Shown piece after piece: positions 11,647-23,785 of a stretch of DNA of 64,000 bases (position 1 is its first letter; every line of letters begins with the position of its first letter). The position numbers and the translations under genes are program-made. The notes under the pieces were generated by a model. That model ran no database searches and was not told the DNA's origin. It worked only from the letters and a program-made list of their open reading frames with translations. The stretch is from positions 186,001-250,000 of the forward strand of contig NC_087383.1 of assembly GCF_963675165.1 (NCBI RefSeq). The letters are read 5' to 3'. The DNA is from Halichondria panicea (lineage: Eukaryota; Porifera; Demospongiae; Suberitida; Halichondriidae).

Positions 11647-11820
11647 ATTGACTCTCTGTTTATCCTTTATCACATGACAAGCTAGCTGTAGCAACGAGCC
11701 CCACCCCTCTTTCTGTTGCAAGGTAGGCGTGGCTGACTAGCTAACTGCATGGCAACAACACAAGCACTGATTAAAGTCTCAAGCCTTCTTCTCTGAGTAC
11801 GAGTATATACGACTATTACT
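11647..11820. promoter_or_regulatory. Divergent promoter, glycosidase and CFAP141-like
   Basis: 174 bp between two start codons pointing apart, so it should hold both promoters and both leaders. No clear TATA box was identified. Confidence 0.55.
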
Positions 11821-12467
11821 ATGTCGCTCAAGTGGGACCTTAAACCTCGGATGAGCATTGCTCAGGCGAATCAGCTGGAGAGAGTTAGGGTGGGTATGCC
11901 AAGGCTTAGGCTCTCCCCAAGTCTTAATCTTGGGGAGAGCTAGCTTTTGATGCTTAGGTTAAGTCTTGGGCCAAGACTTAGCCTATAAACTCTCTAAGTA
12001 TAATATAGCAACATTTGGTGAGAAGTAGGAGTACCCTACAAAGATATATTATATTTAAATCAGTATCCTATCCTTTACAATAGATGGATGAAATGATTGA
12101 AAAACAGGAGCAAACAATTCAAAAGTAAGTCTCCTAAGTGGCTTACACAATATAATTGGTACCTCAACAGCGATATGAAGGCCACGTTGAGGGCACGCTG
12201 GACTGAGACACTGGAGGAAGCAAGCGAACACAAGAGACTGAAAGACAAGATAAAGGAGTCCAAGAGAGAGATGACATTAGCTAATAAAGCACTCACAGAG
12301 GTGTGTATATAATTATGTGTAACAACTTAACGTGTTTTTAGAGAGAGTACATTATGATGATGCAGGTACGAAGGTCACAGCTCAAGGAACTACTGCAGTC
12401 AGAACAGAAACAGCTTGAGCAAGAACTCCACAGCATGGGACTCACTTTCTATAAGGACAGGTTATGA
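11821..12467 (+). CDS. CFAP141-like ciliary coiled-coil protein
   Basis: Four exons, 11821-11889, 12084-12124, 12171-12300 and 12366-12467 (342 nt, 113 residues). The protein is a charged helix throughout. Its C-terminal half (ANKALTEVRRSQLKELLQSE, then QKQLEQELHSMGLTFYKDRL) aligns well with vertebrate C1orf189/CFAP141, which ends QELNQMGKAFYVERF. CFAP141 is a microtubule inner protein of axonemal doublets. Its presence fits an animal with motile cilia. Length (113) is close to human (about 101). The assignment rests on the C-terminal half from memory of the family; the first exon is not clearly conserved. Confidence 0.75.
12009..12046. repeat. 37-bp copy of the neighbouring gene's exon boundary
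   Basis: acatttggtgagaagtagg and the following agtaccctacaaagata are repeated without change at 12818-12854, where they form the first part of exon 2, and its acceptor, of the minus-strand gene 12513-12987. This copy lies in intron 1 of the CFAP141-like gene. Confidence 0.9.
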
Positions 12468-12512
12468 GAACACAAAATGAGAACATAATTCAACACATGT
12501 GAAGTACTATAA

Positions 12513-12987
12513 TTATGATTCTGAGGATAATGTTTTCAATGCTGTCTTTAACTCATCTACATGGTTGGCAATGTCACTAATGACTTGTGGTAGTTCATTT
12601 TCTCCTTTGTCTTTGATGAATTTGGTCGCATTCACGAGATCAGCAGATTTCTTCACATCGTTGTGTAATTCTGTAAGAAAGTAATATTTGATAGTACGGC
12701 TGAGTACAGCTATAAGTTTAGATAATCAGGGAACGTATTTATACCTGCATTTTTTTTGTCGTACGGAGGGTTTGTAAATATAACGTCGTTTGGGGCAGCA
12801 GATTTTAGATCCTCCAACATTTGGTGAGAAGTAGGAGTACCCTACAAAGATAGCATGGATCTAGACACATACTTCCATTGTGTTGTACCTCCAGTTCATC
12901 CATTGACATGGTAAGAAGCTTGATATCAGACTGTACTGTACTGACAGACTTGGTATTAAATTGATATGGTAAAGGTCGGCAAACCAT
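12513..12987 (-). CDS. Small unrecognised helical protein
   Basis: Three exons, 12987-12889, 12841-12745 and 12670-12513, with good splice sites and one continuous frame (354 nt, 117 residues). I do not recognise the family. The N-terminal third reads VSTVQSDIKLLTMSMDELE, the middle contains PNDVIFTNPPYDKK, and the rest is amphipathic helix rich in Lys, Asp and Asn (ELPQVISDIANHVDELKTAL). There is no signal peptide, membrane segment or Cys/His cluster. It ends 45 bp from the converging CFAP141-like stop and begins 44 bp from the divergent PRKCSH start. The first ATG was chosen for length; a later MSMDELE start is possible. Confidence 0.7.
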
Positions 12988-13031
12988 GTGGTGCTAGGTA
13001 CTAAAATCACACACAAAGACAACAGTGCAGC
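12988..13031. promoter_or_regulatory. 44-bp divergent start-to-start spacer
   Basis: Only 44 bp separate the start codons of the minus-strand small gene and PRKCSH. Transcription must therefore start within or very near the opposite gene's 5' end, or the leaders overlap. Confidence 0.5.
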
Positions 13032-15311
13032 ATGATGATGAGAAGCTTGCTGGTTGCCGTGGCCTTCCTCCAGGTGACACTGGGTGCTGAGTTAAGAGGG
13101 CTGAATCCCAACAAGAAGCACTCATACAACCCAGCCAAGGACTTTACTTGTCTGGATGGCTCGGCTACAATCCCGTTCAGCCTAGTGAATGATGACTACT
13201 GTGACTGCAGGCGAGTTGCTACAATCAGCTGTTTCATACATTTTCCAACCCCATTTCCGTGGATAGTTTCAGTCCATACGCCATGCATTGACATACATGT
13301 ATCACACCTTTTGTGTTGTATGGTGTGAGAGCCATTTTGTGGGTGTGGCTGCCCAAGCCCTCAATATAACTGTCTGCTAGTCAGGCCCAGAATGCTCTGG
13401 TTAGGGTAGAACTGATACAAACTCCCGACAACAGCCCTAGCTAGTTACTACCTGAGGTTTGCCTTTTAACCACTCGTAAGTTTGGCCTCGTTGAACATTC
13501 CAGGCTAAACGGTACTAAACGTATTTTAACAAAATATGGTCTGCTCTCCACACATGCACATTAGGGATGGCTCTGATGAACCTGGGACAGCAGCTTGTTC
13601 AAACGGACGCTTCTACTGTGAAAATCGTGGCCACCAATCAGCTGAGATCCTCTCCTCTCGTGTCAACGATGGCATCTGTGACTGCTGTGATGGGAGGGAT
13701 GAGTACGACAGTAGGGCTGCCTGTGCCGACACTTGTATTGAGATGGGGAAGCAAGCTGCCGAGGAACAGAAACGACTCAAGGTCAGTAATATTTGGAAAG
13801 GAAATACGAACAATAAAACTACTTGCATAATACACAACAACGAGTAATGGTTCAGAGACTCTTTCAGCTGCCATAACTTGAATTCCGTGGATCCAATATC
13901 AACTATTTTATGATTTTCTGAAAGCTTAGAAAGAGACCTTTCAAATAGTATCATCAAAGTTGAGATAGCCAATTTGGTCGTACAAATGGTCCAACGGCGA
14001 AAAATGACAAATTATGGCCCCAAACCAAATTTAAACACATCATTTTAAAGGTATCTTTCTAAGCTTTCAGAAAATCATAAAATTTTTAATCAATGATACT
14101 AAAGTTACGGCTGTTGAAAGAAAGAAGGAGAGAGCAGTTTATAGTGTGAACACTATAAACGAAAGGGATAATTATATTATTTGTCCCAATGTAACTACCC
14201 TATAATTATTACACTGTAGGCTCTTCATGAAGAAGGCTACCAGAAGAGGCTGGAATACTCAATGCAAGGTCGAAAAAGAGTGGACAATTCTCATACTGAA
14301 TTAGCCGAGAAGAAAGCTGAATTGGAAAGTGTGATATCTGAATTAGCCGCACTGCAAGCTGCCAAAGAAGAGGCTGAAGAGCCTGAGAGAGAGGCCAAAG
14401 AAAAACATCACGAGGCTTGGGAGGTAGAAAAGGAGGCAAGAAAGCAGGAGCGACGTTTGTCAGAAGCAAAATTTGGATTTGATGAACTTGATACTAACAG
14501 CAATGGCTATGTGAGTGTGGAGGAGATTCAGGCTCGTGATGAACTTGATGACGATGGAGATGGACTCGTTTCTGAAAGTGAAGCTCTAGAATATCTTGAT
14601 AACGCGAGAGAGATTAATTTTGATTCGTTTGTGGACAGTGTTTGGGACTTGGTATCGGATAAATGTCAGTTCAAGAAAGTTGACGAAGAGCCACTATTGC
14701 CTACCCCCCACCCTGAAGAGAGAAACGAGGAAGCCCCTGATGATTATGATGATGATTATGACGATGATGATGACGAAGAAGATGACAAAAATTCTGAATA
14801 TGAGAAAATGCCAGAATATGATGAACCAACCAAGGTGTTGATATCAGTTGCTGACGAGGCTAGAGATGCTTTTAACACTGCCGATCGAAGGAAAAAAGAT
14901 CTCGAGTTGGAAGTCAGTCAATTAAAGAAATTCATTGAAATGGACTTTGGTTTTGACTTCGAGTTTACTAACTTTTACGATAACTGCTATGAGTATACGG
15001 ATCTGGAATACACGTACAAAATGTGTGCCTTCAGCAAAGTCTCTCAAAAGTCAAAGAGTGGAGGAAGGGAGACAAGCCTGGGTGTTTGGGGAACTTGGTC
15101 ACCCGGTAAAGATTACAAAGAGATGAAGTATGACAATGGTGAGAAGTGTTGGAATGGTCCGAGTCGCTCGGCAACTATCACTCTAAAGTGTGGCCTAGAA
15201 GATGAACTGTTGTCAGCAAGTGAGCCGAATCGCTGTGAGTATGCTATGGAGTTCTCTACCCCAGCTGTTTGTGAGCAAGGCAAGCACGGCGGCCCACACA
15301 CTGAACTGTAG
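13032..15311 (+). CDS. PRKCSH: Glucosidase II subunit beta
   Basis: Exons 13032-13210, 13565-13781 and 14220-15311 (1488 nt, 495 residues). A signal peptide ([20 protein letters not shown]) comes first. Then two LDL-A-like Cys-rich modules ([30 protein letters not shown]), a Glu-rich coiled coil at about 133-215, EF-hand loops ([24 protein letters not shown]), an acidic run, and a C-terminal MRH lectin domain (NCYEYT...CAFSKV...YDNGEKCW...[13 protein letters not shown]). The protein ends HTEL, an ER-retrieval variant of HDEL. It retains and activates the catalytic alpha subunit, which trims inner glucoses from N-glycans in the ER. Intron 1 starts with GC (cag|gcgagt): a GT alternative breaks the frame, so this is a GC-AG intron. 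Confidence 0.95.
13857..14125. mobile_element. MITE, CTTTCAACAGCCATAACTT family
   Basis: An element in PRKCSH intron 2, bounded by inverted ends ctttcagctgccataactt (left) and aagttacggctgttgaaag (right). It has two internal inverted copies of gattttctgaaagcttagaaa. The same words recur near 35100-35280, 39370 and 41770-42700. It carries no coding sequence. Confidence 0.8.
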
Positions 15312-15590
15312 TAGTTTGAACACTCGAGGGCGACGTAATTCTGATTGTAATTAGAGTAGAACATTCTAGGGCGATTTATTTCCGAGTGTAATTAGCTTGT
15401 GGGTTACTCTAATTATGTGAATCATTTTTTGCCATTACGAAATTCTGTATTGTCTTGATCGCTTCTAAACTCGCTGTCTAAGTGTTCCCTGTGTTTGTAT
15501 GTAGACTGTAGAGACGAAGCTACTATAAGATCCATCTATTGAAGAGCTGTGTATGAGTGTCATGCCCTTATTGAACTTTTAACTGGAACC

Positions 15591-17392
<1,802 letters not shown>

Positions 17393-17559
17393 TTTTTTGC
17401 ATAATTGTTATTATCATGATAGTTCGCATGTACTGTATATAATTATGTATCTTATGTTAGTGTTATTATTGTTGACTTTGTGCTTGCGTGGACATAAGTT
17501 GATATAATGCATTCTGTGTCCTGTTTTGTGGGTGGGGCTCTCCAGCATGATCCTACTGA

Positions 17560-17800
17560 GTGCGCAGAAAGCAATGGTGGGGCTTGTCCAGGAAATGTGA
17601 CCCTGTGTTGTGTTGTCACTTCTATAACTCCACCTTAGTCTACATGCAGCATTATGTCTGCATCCTACGGAGTTCAGTTCATTATCAGACGCAGAGGCTA
17701 GCTCGAGGCACAGCTAAGAAAAGTGGAAGTATGAAGTATGAAGTAGAATCAAGGAAGGCGATGAAGGCTGCCTCCACAGGTACCCCGACAACACCGGTGA
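17560..17800 (+). pseudogene. Possible decayed copy of the GOLPH3 3' end
   Basis: cagacgcagaggc ... cacag ... aaaagtggaagtatg at about 17687-17733 repeats the GOLPH3 last-exon text cagacgcagaggcacagaaaagtggaagcatgg (17321-17353), with two short insertions. The match is short. It could be a partial local duplication that now supplies an exon-like segment ending at a cag|gta site near 17780. Confidence 0.4.
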
Positions 17801-18669
17801 GGGATCAATCTCTTGTGTGCATTGTTCCTATAATATATATAAATAAATAGCAGCAAGCAATACCTCGTGGTGCAGGTTTTGCAAGCATTTAGAGTACATA
17901 ATTATTATGATATACTATCATTGATAGTTGGCAGTGTACAGTATAGCTAGAAATGTCTAGGCTGCAAATGAATGAGTAAACGCAGAAATATTATCTGCAA
18001 TTTGCAGATAATATTACTGCATTTACTCATTCATTTTCATAAGCATTTGAGTATAATTATACATTAATTACCAAGCCTAATTTGAAAGTTCAATTCGCAG
18101 AAATATTATCTGCAGAAGGTCTTTTTACAGCTATTCGCAGAATTTTTGGGCTGCAGAAATTTATAGCTATAATATGTATTTTGCAACTCTAGGAGTCAAT
18201 TAAAATCCAAAAGCCTATAGAAGCTCCAGCCTTAGGCTATCAGCTACATCAGATACAAGGAATGTGCATACCCGTGTGTCTACTGTCTCATAATTATAGT
18301 ATTTGAGTTGTGAGTGTATTCAGCAGCTGCAGCTGGCTAGTTTCCATTGACCCACTTGAGGGATCAACTCACTTATAGCACTCATATAATTATAGTACAA
18401 TGTCCATTAAATATCACTCAATATCTCTGCAGTCTCACTGGATGATGCGGCGGTATGTGTGGGCGTTCTTGTAACTTCCTGTATTGTATTGTGTGTGTGT
18501 GTACAGTGTCAGCCACTAACCCCTCCCCCTCCTCAGCTACCTGAGACACCTAGGCCTAGGGTTGCTCCAGCTGCTGTGAACATTATATCGTGGGTGAGTA
18601 TGTGCATGTGTGTGTATATGTACACGTTCTCGTCCCTTGCATCAATCGTCCAGATCTCACCCTCCACTA
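17801..18669. other. AT-rich intergenic stretch with exon-like pieces
   Basis: Apart from the hairpin at 17967-18036, this holds two or three short Pro-rich open segments with splice-like borders, for example cctcag|LPETPRPRVAPAAVNIISW|gtgagt at about 18538-18594. I cannot join them into a convincing protein. They may belong to a small fast-evolving or non-coding transcript. Confidence 0.3.
17967..18036. repeat. 70-bp near-perfect hairpin
   Basis: Two 34-bp arms (aatgaatgagtaaa(c/t)gcag, then aatattatctgcaa) with almost no loop. The word cgcagaaatattatctgcag recurs at about 18096. It is likely a small palindromic element or solo terminal pair. Confidence 0.85.
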
Positions 18670-19043
18670 GGCCCTGGCAAATTATGCCGGCATAATTTGG
18701 GGTAATAGGTTAGGTCATTATGCTGGCATAATTGGGGCATAATAGGGTTAAAATTTTGAATTTGGTCAATTATTTGGTACAAATACAACGGTCCTCTACT
18801 GTTGCTGAATGTGTTTTTTCTCTTTTAAATGACTCTTTCACGTCTAGAAGATTATCTTGAATCTTCAGTTATGTTACAAATGTACAATACAACAAAAGAT
18901 AATTTTTTGGCTACTATACTACTGCTGAAAAAAGGACGTCAATATGGGGCATAATGGGTTCTTTCGACAAGCATAATAGGCTGAATTTGGGGCAGTGCTC
19001 AAAAGCATAATAGGCAGAAAAAGGAGCATAATTTGCCAGGGCC
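18670..19043. mobile_element. MITE with 17-bp TIRs and TA target duplication
   Basis: The ends ggccctggcaaattatg and cataatttgccagggcc are perfect inverted repeats. The element is flanked by ta at 18668-18669 and 19044-19045, typical of Tc1/mariner-type insertion. It is 374 bp with no transposase, and its interior repeats gcataat(t/a)gg words. Removing it restores a continuous Pro/Ser/Thr-rich segment, caccctccac-ta-ccctctaccacc, that ends at gagcag|gtaggt. Confidence 0.9.
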
Positions 19044-19045
19044 TA

Positions 19046-20540
19046 CCCTCTACCACCAGCCCCACTGAGGAGCAGGTAGGTGTGTGTGTTGTGTATATGG
19101 TGTTCCTTCATGTGGCTTCCTGTACTGTGTACTGGGTTCAATGACAGAGCCAGTACACCTTGCATATATATATTTACTGTGTATATACAGTCTCTGCCAC
19201 TAATCTTCCTCCGCTCACAACTACGTATACGACAAATCATGGCCCCCATTAAGGAGGTAGATATGTGTATTGTGTATTATTATTATTATTATTATTATGG
19301 TGTTGTTTCTGCGACTTCCTGCATGTATATGTGGCATGTGGTGCACATTGTGACTATGTGCTTTTGAACAAGACCCTTGCATTATATGGAGTACCAAGGG
19401 CATTTGCAATACTTGTGTGTGCATGTGTTACTCATCCACTGCGGAGAATGTTGCAGAGAAACTATGCAATAATATTAACAATTATATTACCAGAGCGAAC
19501 AACAGCTTGACAGTGCATGCATGCCCTTGAGTTTGTCAGGTCCATCAACGCTGTTGTTCTTTGCACATGTTTGGCTCCAGAGCCCTCAGCAGAAATGTTT
19601 GTGGGTTCTTGGTGAACCACACCCACCAGAAACTTTGCATGTGAAATACTCGGTGCATGCGCGGGAGGTATCATTTTCGCTTTAACTGCATATAATTTAT
19701 AGCATCTTCATCTGCGCTCTCAAAAATGTGAAATTTGCACTACACGAAAATTTCACGCTATAATTATGGTATTTTAATTACATAAGTGACTGCTGTTGTT
19801 CTCCTCACATGTACTAATTAATGGCTGTTGTTTTGCTGCAGGTATCAACTTAACTGGCGCCGGACTAATGAAACTTAATTAATTATGTGTTGTGTTTGTA
19901 GTTTGTATTTGTTAAATTTAATTTGTTAAATTTAATTTGGTAGCATTATAACGAAATTAATTATTTATTAAAGCTTATTAATCAATTACGATAATTATGC
20001 ATGCTGCCATAACTATATATACAAGCAGGCCGATTATTATGATGTAATGATGATGTAACAATTAAAGGTGTGGTTGTACACTATATACATTTCACCGCAA
20101 TATGTGAACATTGGTATTTTTTCAAATTACATGCGCACACAATTAAATACGTAGATCTATAATAATAATAATTGCTAAAAAATAATGAAACACTAAAATA
20201 ATATCCACACAAACTAGTTAAAAAATAATGTATATTCTACGTACGTGCACAGCTAGATAAGTGAGTGAATAAAATATAAGTCAAAGCCATAATTCTTGTT
20301 CTGGAGTATATTATTGTAGACTGCGGCCCTATATTCCTGTGCCGGGTGAGAGGAAGGCCTAGCCGGTTGTGGCACCCCTCTTATCCGAGCTGGAGGTGTT
20401 GCCAGCAGGACCTCAGAGGGATGATCGAGGTAATGTATAAGTGTCAACAGATACTAGAGCCATCGGCACCTGTGAAACAAAACAAATCATCGTAATTTGA
20501 CAATAAGTGTAACATAGATCACGCAAATGATTAATATTCT
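19046..20540. other. Intergenic, no gene assigned
   Basis: Contains one exon-like segment (about 19190-19258, ending ggag|gtagat) and a (TTA)n tract near 19277. Further on there are runs of TAATTA-rich DNA (19870-20280). No homology is recognised. A minus-strand open stretch around 20253-20447 gives no recognisable protein. Confidence 0.4.
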
Positions 20541-20559
20541 TAACAGGTGAGGGACGCTA

Positions 20560-20705
20560 ACTATATTCACTTTAGCAGCTATCTCCATTGTTAAAAAGAG
20601 CCTGGCCTGAGGGCTCATGGAGTGCAGCTGCTTCATCAGCTGCACCAGCACTTTTGAGGGGCGAGATGGACGTTCTTTAATAAGTCGATGGGTTCTTTAA
20701 AGATG
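20560..20705 (-). pseudogene. Dynein fragment near AAA6
   Basis: One frame reads LLKNVHLAPQ. After a shift of one base the next reads VLVQLMKQLHSMSPQARLFL followed by TMEIAAKV. This corresponds to the conserved dynein segment KNVHLAP...KLHS...FRLFLTMEINPKVP just before AAA6. The mid-block frame change shows decay. Confidence 0.8.
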
Positions 20706-20803
20706 ATGTGAAGTGTGTGTGTACACAACAAAACACTTCACATCAATTAACTATTACATACATACAGAAAAAGCCCACCCACCCCACTGTGCTATAGTCC
20801 CAC

Positions 20804-20864
20804 CTGCTGGTGTGGAGGATTTTCTAAAAGTTCAGACAATTCCTGATCCCCGGCGAAATAGAAC
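20804..20864 (-). pseudogene. Dynein linker fragment (RFYFxGD)
   Basis: Reads FYFAGDQELSELLENPP, between an acceptor (ttgtcag) and a donor (gtggga). It matches the dynein linker motif PRFYFVGDEDLLEIIGN. The stretch is short, so confidence rests on the rare RFYF-GD pattern and its neighbours. Confidence 0.7.
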
Positions 20865-21104
20865 CTGACAATAAAAACCAGCAGTCAACACGCATAAATA
20901 CCATAGGCATGTACGTACACACTTTATCGAGCTATTGTTTAAAATAACGAAAAAGAAGTTCTAGTCTAAGCCTGCAACATTCGTGCTAGGTATATACGTG
21001 GACTTTCAAATACCTGAATAATAAAGGTCACTACTACTAGTCACATATACTGTAACTAAAGGACTCACATTCTTTACGCGGCCGCATAGTTTCCTGCAGG
21101 GGGA

Positions 21105-21201
21105 GGTATACCATATAGTGGGTTATTTTCGAGGTTTTTTTAACTCAAAAACCTCGAAAATTTAGTTCCTCGAAAATAACCAGCTCAGTATACGGTATAT
21201 A
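21105..21201. mobile_element. MITE, TATACCGTATAGCGGGTAATTTTCG family
   Basis: Inverted ends ggtataccatatagtgggttattttcg and cgaaaataacc...tatacggtatat, with an internal hairpin of aacctcgaaaat. The same TIR word occurs at 40701, 41133-41313 and 47113-47269. Confidence 0.8.
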
Positions 21202-21255
21202 AGGTGATGAGAGACCTGCTCCCCATATTCACATGTTATGATTGTACATGCTTAC

Positions 21256-21367
21256 CTTAAAGTGCTTCCTTGACCTTGGTGAACAAGTCGTCCCAGCCTC
21301 GAATGATCTTGCACTTGTTCTGGTAGTTGATGAGTTCTAGCTCATAGTTTTGCCACGAGTCTCGAAC
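21256..21367 (-). pseudogene. Dynein N-terminal linker exon, out of order
   Basis: Reads [20 protein letters not shown] then [10 protein letters not shown] and a stop. DYNC1H1 has [22 protein letters not shown] here. One extra base near the 3' end shifts the frame into TAA just before the donor (gtaagc). In an intact gene this exon would lie several exons upstream of the AAA1 exons that precede it here. Confidence 0.85.
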
Positions 21368-21462
21368 CTGGGGACATGATACCACAGTGATGTGCTATAG
21401 TGTATCTTAATGTCATGTATGACTATACAAGGTGGCTGGCTAACCTTGCAGGCTGTTAACAT

Positions 21463-21672
21463 TAATCAGGGGGGGTGATGAACGGTATTACTCAGGGGGG
21501 GTGATGGACGGTATTAATCAGGGGGGGTGATGGACGGTATTAATCAGGGGGGGTGATGGACGGTATTAATCAGGGGGGTGATGACGGTATTAATCAGGGG
21601 GGGTGATGGACGGTATTAATCAGGGGGGGTGATGGACGGTATTAATCAGGGGGGGTGATGGACGGTATTAAT
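21463..21672. repeat. 27-28 bp G-rich tandem repeat
   Basis: Eight copies of ggggggtgatggacggtattaatca, between two dynein blocks. Each unit has a run of 6-8 G, so the array has G-quadruplex potential on the plus strand. Confidence 0.93.
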
Positions 21673-22313
21673 CACTTACTTGAAGAAGGGTACTATCTTT
21701 GATGCCAGGATCTCGGCAGTCCTAAAGCCCTGTGAGTAGAGCATCACCCGAGCAATCAACGGCTTTGTCATAGCCAGACTAGAGGCAGCAAAGAGAGAGA
21801 AGATGATATCGGAACTATACACACGCTATAATTATACAGACCTTCTAAACAACTGCTTGAGATTATCTGGCAGGTTGGAGCGGCCAGTATATCCAGGGTT
21901 CATCGTGATGAAGATGGCCATGTCCTGGTTGATCTTGACACTCTTCCCAACTAGCTCAACAATGATTGGCTTGCTGCCCGAACCAAGCGTCTCTGTGTGA
22001 CAGTTAGAGCATGGGCAGTAGACAACAAAATGGCGGCTATGACAATAGAATTGCTATAGGCAGTTTTAGTAATTGTGTACGGGCCCGTGAGGCCACTAAC
22101 CTTGGGCCTGATGTCCATGCTCTTTGAGAGCCTCTTGTATCATCTGGATCTGATAAGATACAGCAGACAGCATCCTCTCCTCCAGCCTGTTGAACTCATC
22201 GAAGCAACCCCACGCCCCAACCTACACACACGGGGCAATGAATAATGGACCTTATTGCTATGTACAAGTACATTACACACGTGTGTAATAATTATAACTA
22301 TCACTTGGCATAG

Positions 22314-22523
<210 letters not shown>

Positions 22524-22695
22524 TAGTATTGTTACCATCATGTTTGGTGAGTAATAACAGATCTAGAGATGGCATGTTCAACTCTGAATCACTCTTAGCA
22601 ACATGTCCAAATTCCTCATTTTCATCACAAAAGGCTCGTGTGGTATTTTGCCAAAATTGGGTCAACGTTTTGCACAACCACACATGTACATGGTG

Positions 22696-23430
22696 TGAGA
22701 GTGGGTGGGCGGCAGGGGGTGGTGCGGCAGGAGGGGTGGTGTGAGGGTGTGAGAGGGCGGCAGGGGGTGGTGTGAGAGTGGGTGGGCGGCAGGGGGTGGT
22801 GCAGCAGGAGGGGTGGTGTGAGGGTGTGAGAGGGCGGCAGGGGGTGGTGTGAGGGTGTGAGAGTGGGTGGGCGGCAGGAGGGGTGGTGTGAGGGTGTGAG
22901 AGAGCGGCAGGGGGTGGTGTGAGGGTGTGAGAGTGGGTGGGCGGCAGGGGGCATCTGCAGGTGATAACACACATACACACACACACACACAAGTCTGCAA
23001 TACAGGAAGGCCCCCCCCCCACACACACAAGTCTGCAATACAGGAAGGCCCCCACCCACACACACACACACACACAAGTCTGTAATACAGGAAGGCCCCC
23101 CCACCCACACACACACACACACAAGTCTGCAATACAGGAAGGCCCCCCCACCCACACACACACACACACAAGTCTGCAATACAGGAAGGCCCCCCCACCC
23201 ACACACACACACACACAAGTCTGCAATACAGGAAGGCCCCCCGCCCACACACACACACACAAGTCTGCAATACAGGAAGGCCTCCCCCCACCCACACACA
23301 CACACACACAAGTCTGCAATACAGGAAGGCCCCCCACACACACACACACACAAGTCTGCAATACAGGAAGGCCCCCCACCTACACACACAAGTCTGCAAT
23401 ACAGGAAGGCCCCCCCCCCCCCCACACACA
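22696..23430. repeat. Two adjacent minisatellites
   Basis: From 22696 to 22950 there are tandem blocks of gtgggtgggcggcagggggtggtg with ggtgtgagggtgtgagagggcggc. From 22970 to 23430 there are about ten units of cacacacaagtctgcaatacaggaaggcccccccaccca (40-48 bp). Both arrays are open on the minus strand for 300 residues, but the product (GGGPSCIADLCVCVC repeats) is low complexity and not credible as a protein. Confidence 0.93.
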
Positions 23431-23687
23431 CATACCATCTCCTTTGTAGAGGCGGGTGAGCTGCCCTCCAGAAGGAATGGTGTAAGCTGTGGGAGAGGGC
23501 TCTGCAGGTAACATATTGTGTAAACACAATATGCACGCACACACACACACACACAATGTGTATTAAGACGCCATTGCACAATATTGGCAAGGGCTAGTTT
23601 CTTTGCAATCTCGTGGCAATCAGATCTACGCATGCGCACACAGACAGAGCGCGCGAGTACCACCCCCTCAGCAAGCTCCTCACGAAC

Positions 23688-23746
23688 TAGCCTCGATTCC
23701 AGGCCGATTAAAATACGTATTTTAATGCGGCCTGGAATCGAGGCTA
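23688..23746. repeat. 59-bp near-perfect palindrome
   Basis: Arms tagcctcgattccaggccg/attaaaatacgt and their reverse complement meet with no loop, differing by a single base. Half-copies of the GGAATCGAGGCT word occur at 4376, 24668 and (as CCTCGATCC) 38351. Confidence 0.92.
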
Positions 23747-23785
23747 CTCACTAACCAAAGGGGGGTGGGGCTGGACAGACAATGG

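Noticed and set aside
13857-14125. Coding exon in PRKCSH intron 2
   Set aside because: The open frame there overlaps a MITE with copies in other introns, and skipping it joins the protein correctly.
20253-20447. A further dynein exon on the minus strand
   Set aside because: The reading LDHPSEVLLATPPARIRGVP does not match any dynein segment I know well enough, and it lacks splice support.
22970-23430. CRISPR-like array of about 45-bp units
   Set aside because: The variable parts are only CA and C run-length changes. It is a minisatellite.
23440-23520. Another dynein exon near 23450 on the minus strand
   Set aside because: Frame readings such as AYTIPSGGQLTRLYKG look plausible but I could not match them to a known dynein position.
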